Shown here one piece after another: positions 28,301 through 40,300 of a DNA stretch of 64,000 nucleotides. The notes below the pieces were generated by a model that had not been told where the DNA came from, did not search any database, and saw only the letters and a list, made by a program, of their open reading frames with translations. How positions within the stretch are numbered: position 1 is the first letter of the stretch; each line of letters opens with the position of its first letter. Location of the stretch: positions 1-64,000 of the forward strand of contig JAVYIG010007197.1 in the NCBI GenBank assembly GCA_035222895.1, given 5' to 3'. Origin of the DNA: Strongylocentrotus droebachiensis. Lineage: Eukaryota; Echinodermata; Echinoidea; Camarodonta; Strongylocentrotidae. Both the position numbers and the translations under genes were made by a program.

Positions 28301-31300
28301 CTATCCATCTATTCATCCACTCATTCATTTATTCATTCAGTCACTTATTCAATCATCAATTCATTCATTCCTTTATTCATCTGTTCCTTCATTCGTTCAT
28401 GCTTTCATTTACTCATTCATTCATTAATTTGTTTCTCATTTCTCACCTGTTCGGAGGTTTGTGGTAAGTTCCCCATCTTCATGTAATGATGTTGGTCTGC
28501 TACTCTCTGACCCACTGCTTGAACTGCTGTCTGTAAAATAAAATTAATAGTTGTGATTTACAGTATATAGCGATAATAATCATCGATGACAATCCTCTAT
28601 GTGCTTTACATTATTACATTCATACAATTTACATTATCACAAACAAATTACATATAAACCAACATCTCTCAATGTTTGTACTGTCCTTCACTGAAGGACA
28701 CAGTTATTCATATCCTTTGTAATTGATGTGTTTTTTGGTGGTGTTTTTCATAACGTAAGTGTGAAAGGTGAACTGCTGAAATGAGGGCCTGTGTTGAATA
28801 CTTTTAGATGTAAGCTCTAATATGTCACATTCTAAAAAAACATAAATCAGGACAACTCAATTGTTTGCATACTTTAAAAAACAAAAATCACAAAACTTGG
28901 TAAGGGTTTACCAGTATAGTATTAATGACTGCTTTGAGAGAAATAGTTGTTTTTATACGCTCAAGGGAAGGTTAGAATTGTGCTATTGACCGAGGCGTGC
29001 CGAGGGCAATAGCCCAATTGTAACCTTCCCGAGAGCGTATAAAAACAATTATATACCTCACTTAAGTAATCCAGCCATCTGATTGGTCGAAATTGCATTC
29101 ATAAACTTCAACTGTTCCTGTAAAATTCCCGGTAACCATGGTTAAAACATTTAATATTTTTAATAACCATGGTTATTAAAAAAATAGGTCAGTCTCCATG
29201 GTTACCCCATAGGTTTACATGTTAAAAAATGGATTGAGCGATCGAAGATACCATACGTGTGCGAAAAATTGGTCAGTATTTTTATACAAGACAAGACAAT
29301 TCCAAACAAGACAAAAATGGCTCAAGAATCTCTCCCAAGATTTCAACTTATCAAATGCAAGACTCGCTGACAGCAAGAACAACAAAAAGGGTACGTGAAA
29401 TTATCCATAAACATGTTCGTTTAGTTGCTGAAAAAGCATAGACGTATAGACTGTATACAAAAATAGATCTAGTTGTCAGGGTGTTGATCGCGCACCCGAT
29501 GTTGTGTGTTAAAATTATTTCCATAGAGATTGTACGCAATGCATTCCCTATGCAGTCTACGTGCATTCCGCGACCATGCAAAAAAGGTCAAGTTTTTTTT
29601 TCAATTCGAGATTCAAACCTTTATAATCTGTTGTGATCCTGAAGGTGATACTCAATAAGTGAGGTGTCATATGAAAGCGCAGGTTCTTCTCCATATTCCC
29701 CACAGGGCCGGCCCACCCCCAAAATGTAAAAATATCTTGCTTAGACTAGAATCTAGATCTAGTCTACTCTCAAAGATACACTCATCAAAAACAACCGTGC
29801 AGATAAACTAGAGAAAGGCCAAGGTGGTGTCATTAGTTGACTCTTTTGTTTTCGGCATATAAAAGTATTAATGACTGCTTTAATATTCGAGAAATAGTTG
29901 TTTTTATACGCTCTCGGGAAGGTTACAATAATGGGCTATTCCCCTCGGCACGCCTCGGGTAATAGCACAATTCTAACCTTCCCTTGAGCGTATAAAAACA
30001 ACTATTTCTCTCAAAGCAGTCATTAATACTATACTATTTCTCAAATATTAAAGCAGTCATTAATACTTTTATATGCCGAAAACAAAAGAGTCAACTAATG
30101 ACACCACCTTGGTCTTTCTCTAGTTTATCTGCACGGTTGTTTTTTATGAGTGTATCTTTGAGAGTAGACTAGATCTAGATTCTAGTCTAAGGCGGCTAAG
30201 CAAGATATTTTTACATTTTGGGGGTGGGCCGGCCCTGTGGGGAATATGGAGAAGAACCTGCGCTTTCATATGACACCTCACTTATTGAGTATCACCTTCA
30301 GGATCACAACAGATTATAAAGGTTTGAATCTCGAATTGACAAAAAAACTTGACCTTTTTTGCATGGTCGCGGAATGCACGTAGACTGCATAGAGAATGCA
30401 TTGCGTACAATCTCTATGGGAATAATTTTAACACACAACATCGGGTGCGCGATCAACACCCTGACAACTAGATCTATTTTCGTCTACAGTCTATACGTCT
30501 ATGCTTTTTCAGCAACTAAAAGAACATGTTCATGGATAATTTCACGTACCCTTTTTGTTGTTCTTGCTGTCAGCGAGTCTTGCATTTGATAAGTTGAAAT
30601 CTTGGGGAGAGATTCTTGAGCCATTTTTGTCTTGTTTGGAATTGTCTTGTCTTGTATGAAAATACCGACCAATTTTTGCACACGTACGGTATCCTCGATC
30701 GCTCAAACCATTTTTTAACATGTAAACCTATGGGGTAACCATGGAGACTGACCTATTTTCCCAATAACCATGGTTATTGGAAAAATAGGTCTGTTTTAAC
30801 CATGGTTACTGCGAATTTTCGGGAACAGTTAAAGTTTATGAATGCAATTTCGACCAATCAGATTGCTGGATTACTTAAGTGAGGTACATAATAGTTCTTA
30901 TTTGTACATGTATGCCTTATGACTGCACAATAGGTCACGAAAATGATCATCAAAACATCAGAACTAAAAACTGAGCTCCTTGAGGTACATGTATAATAAA
31001 GTCAGTAATATTTGTAATCATACTTAACTTGTGATGCATTGACATAAATGTATCTCTGCTTATCTTGACTTTTTAATCAATACATTTATGGTTTTATTTT
31101 TTATATTTTTCTTCTTCTAATTCTATCTTTAATTTTTTTTTAAATATCATTAATATTATTATAATATACATGTTCATATCCATATGCTCTTTATTTATTA
31201 ATTAATTAATTGTTTTATTATTTATTTGTTTATTTTTATTTTTTATTTGGGGGGTTGGGGGAGGGGCTAATTGACCCCCCCAAGATATATAAAGCCTGCA

Positions 31301-34300
31301 GTGTTTTTTAAGGTCACCAAAAAGCATATGTACACATGTAGTTTTTCAGCAATCACTCAACTTTTTGAATACAATTGGATTCTGGTATGAATGGCATCAT
31401 CCGTGGACTCCAGCCAAAGTCATCTCCGAGGCTCAGACGTAGTGTTAAACAGGCTGAAATAAACAATCAATACATTGATACATCTAAGGACGGTAGAAGA
31501 GAGAGAGTATTTACCTCCGCCACTTAATTTCTTTTTGTCCTTGCGCCTTGCGTTGACCCTGAGGGCGCCCTGATGGATCACTCTGAGCTGAGTCTCTAGG
31601 TCTGGGAAATGAAAGTCTGTCGACTGCTGACACACCGTGGCAAAATCTACAATCAACACAAACATACTTGTAACAATGTATAATGATATCAAACTGAAGA
31701 CAGAATGATGTACATGTATATTATCTATGTCATATTCAGTTTAGGGAGAGTAATAATGAAATCAGAAAAAAATATAGCACTTATTAATTAAAGGAAACTA
31801 AATGGTGTGAGGCGTGAGGGTGAAGTGTAAGCTGAAAATATTTATACATTTATCTATCTGCCAACCTGTCTATTTATATATTTCACTGTATTTCTGGTTT
31901 CTTTCTGTCTTTCTCAATACTGTACATATCTATCTTTCTATCAATCTGTCTATCTACATAAAATGACACAAGACAGAATGAAGAACTAAAAGTAAAACTT
32001 GTCAACGTAGTTATTTACTATGTCTTGAGTCAATTTTGAATAATCATCCCGTCGCAAAACTTCCATCTCATCTATCTATATATCTTTCAATCAACATGTA
32101 TCTATCCATTCATTTATATCACCACTTTAAATACCAGTATACGAGCTGATTCAATCATCTACCATCAGAAGTGCACAAGGGGGGTATTTCACAAAGACTA
32201 AGATCGATTTAAGTTGGAGTTAACTATGGCAGGCCATTAGTGCCACAATTTTCTCTCACCATTTTTGGCATTGGTCTCAAGGGACTTACAAATCATGGTC
32301 ACAAATCTACAGAATTTACATTTTTTGATAAGTTATTATTGAAGGAAAAAATATTGTTTAAAGATCATAATTGAGAGACCAATGATGACAGCAACCAGTG
32401 GCATGAATGGCCTGCCATAGTTAAGTCCAACTTAAAGTCGATCTTAGTCTTTGTGAAACACCCCCCAGATAAACTGGTTGAGTAGAGTAAGAGAACAGTC
32501 TGAAATACAAACATATAAATATATATATATCTATCGTACCTCTTTTAATACCAGTATAAGAGCTGACCCTATCGTCCACCATGAGCACCACACCTGACAG
32601 ATTGGTGGAATATAGGGAAAGAGCAGTCTGCAGTCGTTGGGGTTGAGGTATTAAAATTCCCCTGTTAAAGCACAAAGAAAATACAGTAGTTTAGAGCTGT
32701 TCAAACAGTTGTTTTCTTTTCTCAGTATAGTGCAGAATTTGAATCTATTTGAATATGATTACATAAACAGGGATAACATATGGAAAGAAAGCTCACTACA
32801 AGTTGTTATGAATTTCAACATTTTACACATTGGGACAATTAAGTACAAATATAAAAAGATGTAAAACAAATAACAAAAGTAAAACAATTCTATACGGTGC
32901 TAGCAGAGGATGAGGGAGGCAGAGAGAGGAAAAAATAAAGAAAAAAGACGTACAAACAATGAATGAGAGGAAAAGACAGAAGGAGAGATATAGAATAAAT
33001 ATTGAAAGGAGAGAGAAAGAGAAGGAAGTATTCATTTTTTGGGGGCGGGTACTTTGAAACAGTTTAATTTTAAAATCAACTGGTAGAGGATAGAGAATAA
33101 AAAGGAGCATTGCTAAAAGGCATTACTAACCCATTTTCTTTATTTGGCATGACAGGCTTGATGGAGAAATTATGTATCAAACACTTTAAAGCCCCACTGC
33201 ACTACTTATAGCTACTTGCGCCCTCTATATAGCAAACCATGCCTAATCGGTGACCGCTGGTCCCCCATGTTCCCCTTTTCTTATGTTAATTGAGAGCTAA
33301 TTTGATGAGATAACCACCTGTCAGTGACCACGCTGAATGGTCTAATCCTTCCTGGCCAAACTAGTGCAGACGGGCTTTAAAAACACAAACATTAAAAACA
33401 ATAAAAAATACATGTCTTACCCTTCTCTGTTAGGTTTATGCCTACCCAGATCCAAGACGTCTATACTCATCAGTCTCAGGTTGTGCATGGTCTTCATTTG
33501 GGCACCTGAAAACAAAATAAATGGATAGAAAGGCTTGATCGCAGGAAACAGCAATCAATGTTCCAGGAAAACTGTACCTGAAAGGAAGTGTATCAACATT
33601 ATTCTACAGATGCCATCAAATAGAACAGGTATAAAAATCTCTCATACTGTGTGGGGTTGATGGAATTTCAAGTGAAAAAAAGATGCAACAAGACTACTCT
33701 TACACTGTACAGTTTTAAAATTTCGAATTCCAATCATAAATATCTTGATAATCAGACAGGCGATCGGCTTGTAAACGTCATGAGATTCGTGACTGACCTG
33801 TAAAAGGCTTATGATTATGAATGCAGCATGAGCTAAATCCAGGATTTTGTTTCAGAATCTGAGACAGAAGATACCCAATCCCTTTAAGAGTCGTAAGATT
33901 TTACCTAGATGAATGGTGTAGCTCTCCTCCATCTTGGGTTGATCAGGAACGTTTTCCTCAGGTTCAACTGGCATGGACTCTGACAATGCTCTGATCCTAC
34001 GACTGTACAGAGAACATGCAATAATACCAAGCTTTTATTAAAACAAGACTTTTGAGGTCAAAATGTAAGCTCAATAAAGTAGAGAACCTATCACTGAATG
34101 TATTAAAGAGAAGCTCTCCAGAATTTTTTTTTTTTTGTTAGTTTTTTTTTCTGTTCAAATGAATAAGACCTAGAACAAAAGTTTGTGTGATGCATTTTGT
34201 GCCAAAACGTAGCAAAAACGATATCAATATTGACTGTGGAGATAAAATGCACTCTCTTAGTAGTCAAAATCTGGGTCTCTTTCACGTTCGTCGTTGGGAA

Positions 34301-37300
34301 CTACATGTAGGACAATTAACCTATTAGGGGGGAATACCAGTTCTCTGACATTCATGAAGCGCTGATCGCCAAAATGGCATCCTTTGGCTACCAGAAGACT
34401 TTGGACACTGAAACCATCACACAGGCGACTGAGTAATATTTGGATGCGTCACAGAACTGTTACCGTATTGGCCGCACCCCCGAATTCGACATTTCATAGA
34501 CAAAAAAAAAAAAATAATCTTTAAAAAAAAAAAAAATTAAACATTTATTTTGATATGCTTTTTTGCCGACACCATTGGCAGCAAGCCAGATGGCGTTTTA
34601 TTTCAGCTTTCTCTCCTGCCGCAGTTATACAGTCGATCGTGTATTGCGCCATAGCATGGTGCCCGCGGGCTGTGAGGATTGAGGTTGCTTTAGCGATGGC
34701 ACAAACTTAAATCTAGATCTACCGGTAGTTTTTGGTTGGTTATTAAAAAAAGTTTATTCACGAGATTGACAAAACCTCATGTCAGCAATATAACACAAAC
34801 TATTCTAGAAATGTCCTGTTCCATTGTACATTAAATGGTATAGTCATTGTACTTGGCCTAGTCCCATATATGTACAAAATACGTGCTGTTTTGACTGCCG
34901 TTTTTTTTACTGTTGTTGCGCATAGGCCGCACCCATATTTTTTGATATTTTCTCTTCCAAAAAAAAACAGGGGCCTTTATGCCGTCAAATACAGTATACA
35001 ATTATTCAAACCATCCTGATAAAATTGTTCAGTAGGGGCTTTTTATCTACATTTACACTTGACTTTCTTAATTAACCCAGAGTTAGTAAGCAAATAACTA
35101 CCGTTGGTGAAGGTGATGGGACAAACTATCACTTCCGAGGCGACCTGGATGTAGATATCTTTCCGAAGCGAAGCTGAGGAAAGATAGCGTATACATCCTG
35201 ATCGACAAGGAAGTGATAGTTTGCCATCGCCTGAAACCAAAAGGTGAATATTTGCTTTATATTTCACATCTAAAACAATTTAACTACAAAAAGAAAAGGA
35301 CGTGTATGCATCTACATAAAAGACACCATGCCCAAATTCACACCAAAAATTTAAACAGTTTAACCCAACCCAACCCCTTGAGGGTACGGTGCGCGCATGC
35401 GTTTGTTTTAATTGCGCTCATTGGTAATGCGCGCTTAATTACGCCTGGTTTAGTGCGCTTTTGGATAATCTTCAGTGAAAGTGCGTTGCCCTGTGTAGAT
35501 AGTAGTACTATCTACACAGTGTAACAAACTTTTTGCTTCTCCCTTCAATAATGGGCGAACTATCTTTCATCACGTGATTTACTTTTGACCAATCGTAGAG
35601 CAAGATTCTTAGTATGTGGAATATAATATTAAATGTATAAGGAATGTCATAGACTCTTACCTTACAGGTCCTTCTACACCATTCCCCATGTCCTCATGTA
35701 AGTTCTTGATCCACTCATGAAACTCCTCACGCTGAGAATCTTGAAGGTTGCGCAACTCGTTGTCCCATCTTGACTCCTCTCTCTATAAACGTACAATCAC
35801 ACAAAAGAAATGAACAAGCATAAATTGACACCAAAATACTAAGTGTCCAATCTAGCCTTCTCTCTCTAAAAGACAAATCACATAAAACAAACAAATGACA
35901 AAAACAAGAACCCCAGATAGCAACCCACCATTTCCATTAAAATAAATGTATGAATGTACACATCCATTTAAATGGTGCATAAAAGACTCACAACTATAAA
36001 GATCTTAAAATAAAACAAGTACAATATTATTCTTCACATAACCCTGAATTGAATTTATTGTGAAAAAAATTGGGAAAAAAGTAACATAAATCATTTTTAA
36101 ATGACTACTTACTTGAGTGTTTTCAAAGTGGATGGCTGCGAGACGGTTGACGTGTAGATCATCATGGGTGATATCTAGATTCTTGACAGCTCTCTCCATC
36201 TCCTTTGCTTGTCTGCAATAAGATAGCAGACTTTGATCAGTATTAGGACAAACATGGAAATCTTGTATTTAGTACAGGTGTCGTGGTCTAGTGGATATGC
36301 CACCGGACTGTGGATCATAAGGTCCGCCGTTCAAGTCCCGCAGCGGCACTCATGTCCTTTGTCAAGACATTGATCTATACCTGCCATCCTCCACCCAGGT
36401 GTTAAATGGGTACCCGGTAGGATGCGAAAGTTAATGTGGTTAGATGAGCAAATGTGCGCTTGTCAAAAGATGCTCCCCAGGTAGTGGAGAATGTGCATAC
36501 ATTGTGTGCAGGTAAGCCTGAATCCAATGACCGGGGTAATAATATATATTTGTAAAGCGCTTTGAGAAGGCCTACAGTTCTGAAATTACTATGATCAAAC
36601 TATTATTATTATTTTTATTTATCTCTTGATGCCCATGGCTGAGATTAGTGATGTGCACAAAAGGTTAACTGTATAAAAACAAAAAACAAAAGCCTGTTTC
36701 TAAGAAGATATTTTCAGCTTCAGCTTCAGTTTATGTTAAACTTAGCAGGAATATTACTTCTCCATTCAAAATAGTGGCAAAAAGACATTGTATGCATTTC
36801 CAGTGTGTTTTGCACATTTCAATGATAATAAAAGTAATAATAATAATGATTATTCTGAACTGCTATAATACAAAATAACGCTTACGGAATGAGAGAAATG
36901 GAAGAGAAACAGTAAACAACTGTAGACCCATAAAATAGGTAATGATTATGAAGGAAATAAATGTATAATTCAACACTAATGCAAGGGTCACTCTGTGGCC
37001 TGGACCCACCCTCCTCAGAGGTCGCCAAATATCGACGTCGACTCGACGCCTAAGCCTGACCCTGACCTATTTGTTGTTGTAGTGAAGTCCTAACGTTTGT
37101 TTTTCTTCATTGGGTGAAGCTTTACTATACAAATTGATGAAATGTGTGAAGCTTTGACGAGTAATTTGTTTTTTCTGGTGATGTGACATCGAATCCAATC
37201 GGTCGCCTTGTTTGTTCAGGTGATGTGACATCGAAGCCACTACCGGTCGCGTCGAAAATATGTCGAAATCATGTCGAAATCGTGCGTTTCAAAACAACTA

Positions 37301-40300
37301 TTTAATTTTTATTCCGGTCACTCATGCACTCGCAGAGTGATCGTCCTGAGGTCACCGAACTTTTCTCCAGCGAAACTGATTTCGAGATTTAACGAGATCG
37401 TTTTTTCGAGTAGTCTACTGGTCTCCTACACATAACTAGTTGCGTGAGTATTCGCAGTATACGTGCCTGAAAGGCCAGCCTCAAGTCTGGAAACGAGACT
37501 AGTAGCCTACGAGCTGTCGGTATTGTACCCAGCATGCGCAGCGCAGATCGTGCCAAGTTTTGGCCCCAAGTTTTTTGCGAGGTGAGTTGAAAAAAAATAG
37601 AAAGTTCAGAGTTTTCCGATCATTTTGAGACGGTACTACTCCGACCCTGTTTTACGATTGATTATTAACGAAATCTGTGCATAAAACTTAGCCTATATTT
37701 TCGCGAGATTGACTGGTTGACTTGGTACTTATTGAGCAGTATGGAATTACTATCATGACTATAGACCATTGCAGTCATGGTCTACTATTATAAGTAAACA
37801 TTGGTGGAGCTTGATTTCAAAACGTGAAGCTTGTGTAATATGTAAAATATTTAATGGCCAATATGGTGAAACAGTGGTGAAGCTTGAACTATGCAAATGG
37901 CCAGTATGGTGAAACAGTGGTGAAGCTTCAGACCGGCCGAAAACTTACAAAAGTGAAGCCTCACCTATGGAAAACTGACACAAGTGAAGCCTCACCTATG
38001 TAAAACTGACAAAAGTGAAGCATCACCTATGCAAATAATTCAAAGGGTGAAGCCTGGACTAACACATTTGCTGATAAGAGTGATGCTTTGCCTTTGTTTT
38101 TTGTAAAGCACATGAAGTGATGGTGAAACCCTGAGGTTACAAATAATTGGCTCAGGTGAAGAAAGGTGATGACCTGAGGAGGGGGGGTCCAGGCCACAGA
38201 GTGACGCCTGCATAAGTCTACACATGCAGATCTACAATTTCAGGCATACTTTTTTAAATGATAACCATAAGAATGTTCGCATAAGCCACACATATATTGT
38301 GGTTAGTAAAATGTTTTTTGAAATAACCAGAACATTTCATCATTATGTAAAATACCTTCCAGTTTCAACCAATGAAAATTTATTTTAAATGACAATGAAA
38401 CTAAATTTACATAATTTCAAAGCAACTCCAATTCGTTTTTAAGAAAGCCGAACAAAAAATTTCCAAATTAAATGGTAATTATCCCATTCCACAACATAAG
38501 AAGAAAATTCATCAAATCTTGTAGAATTTAGCTGGTATACATACTTGTCTTGTAGCTTACGTAGAGCACCATCTCTCTGCTTCACTATGTCTTCTACAGC
38601 CATGGAGTAGGTGTGTTCTAACTTAAAGATTGTCTCAAGAGCAGGAGAGTGTATGAGGGTATGAAACATCTCGCCGAACACCGCTTCATCTTTAGGTTTG
38701 GTATTTGGTGCATGGCTTACACATTCCTATAAGAATACAAACACATAAAATATTGGTGTTTTAGCTACACTACAGCGATAGCGTAGGTGTGTTCTAACTT
38801 CAACTTCAAGATTGTCTCTAGAGCAGGAGAGTGCATGAGGGTATGGAACATCTCTCCAAACACTGATTCATCTTTAGGTTTGATCTATAAAACAGCACAT
38901 AGACTGGTGTTATAACACTGCGAGCATGAAGAATATATGACACATGTATTCATGGGAATGGTGCCTTGAGATTAGCAGCAATGCCAAAGTTGAGGTAACA
39001 TTATTGTGTGAAAGTTCTGCTTAATATCTACATGTATCTCATTTACACTACACGAAATTAATAAATCAGTATGCAGGGAATAATTTTCCCTAAATTTTTT
39101 GATTAGCAATTTCAGCCGATGGATAAATATTTCAAATGAAATTCTGTACATTTCTATGAAAGAAAACTGCTACCAAAATATATTTTGTATAGCAGTCATG
39201 CAAAAATGCATAGCAAATTGCGATGCGATACCAGGAAAATTATTCCCTGGTATGAATGTTTCATAGCCTTCTGTGTTAATTGGATTCATTTGCCTAAGAC
39301 GTCATTTTAGTAATGTTTGCTGATTGTGATAACATACCTGTGTGAACGCCCTTGCCCATCTATCTGCAATGTTTCCGATCTCCTCGTCACCACTGGACTG
39401 CAACACTCTGATAGCCTCCTCACCGTTTGTATTGTGAAATGCTTCCGTTTCCTTGATAACAAATTTTTCCAGCTCTCGTGTTAGTTCTGAAATTATAATT
39501 ATGAAAGGTTGATTATAATATGAGCAATGTATCCAATATTCATGTCAAGCTAAACTTTAGATCTTACCAATTTCCCTATCAGTCTGTAACAACTGTTAGT
39601 TCTGAAATTATCATTATGAAAGGTTGATTATAATATGAGCAATGTATCCAATATTCATATCAAGCTAAACGTTATATCTTACCAATTTCCCTATCAGTCT
39701 GTAACAACAGAAAAGTTTTATTAAGTTAAGAGATTAAATCATTAATTTCTATAATCTCTGACTATGAGTATGAGACTGTATAGTGTAGGGTTTCAAATTT
39801 AAATTTCAAGCCAAAGTCAGACGGTAATCCAGTGTTCACAAAAAAATCACATGCAGTGCCAGTGAGCGTAGATCTAACGTTACCATGGCCATGGCTCATA
39901 AATAATCATAATATGCTAGACCTCTACTCTTTGTTTATCAACTCCAACACAACACTATTGACTAATCAATAAAGATTGGCTATATTACGCATTGCACTGA
40001 CTGAAAACAAAGTTTCCACTGGCACGGTCATGGATCTATATCTAGGGTGTCTGTGTCTGTGTCGATGTTGTGTGCTAAAATCCTTCCCATAGAAATTGCA
40101 CGCATCCTGCAGTCTACGTGCATAATTGCGCGACCATGGCCCATGCAAAATTGGTCAATGATTTTATCTACCATAATGTCTCAAATAACTTCACACAGGC
40201 ACGCACCCGCCCGCAACCCACCATCAGTATGCACTTGTATTGTGCAGCGGTTTGACATGAAACCTGTGAAAAAGTGTATAGGTCTAGGCCTACTAATATC

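Noticed and set aside
27840..28467. Long frames rich in [10 protein letters not shown]
   Set aside because: ATTC repeat translated in different frames, not protein.
29259..30681. Paired frames RKIGQYF... and MQKLVGIF... on opposite strands
   Set aside because: Identical parts arise from the two arms of the foldback. Too short and too diverged at the starts to suggest a conserved protein.
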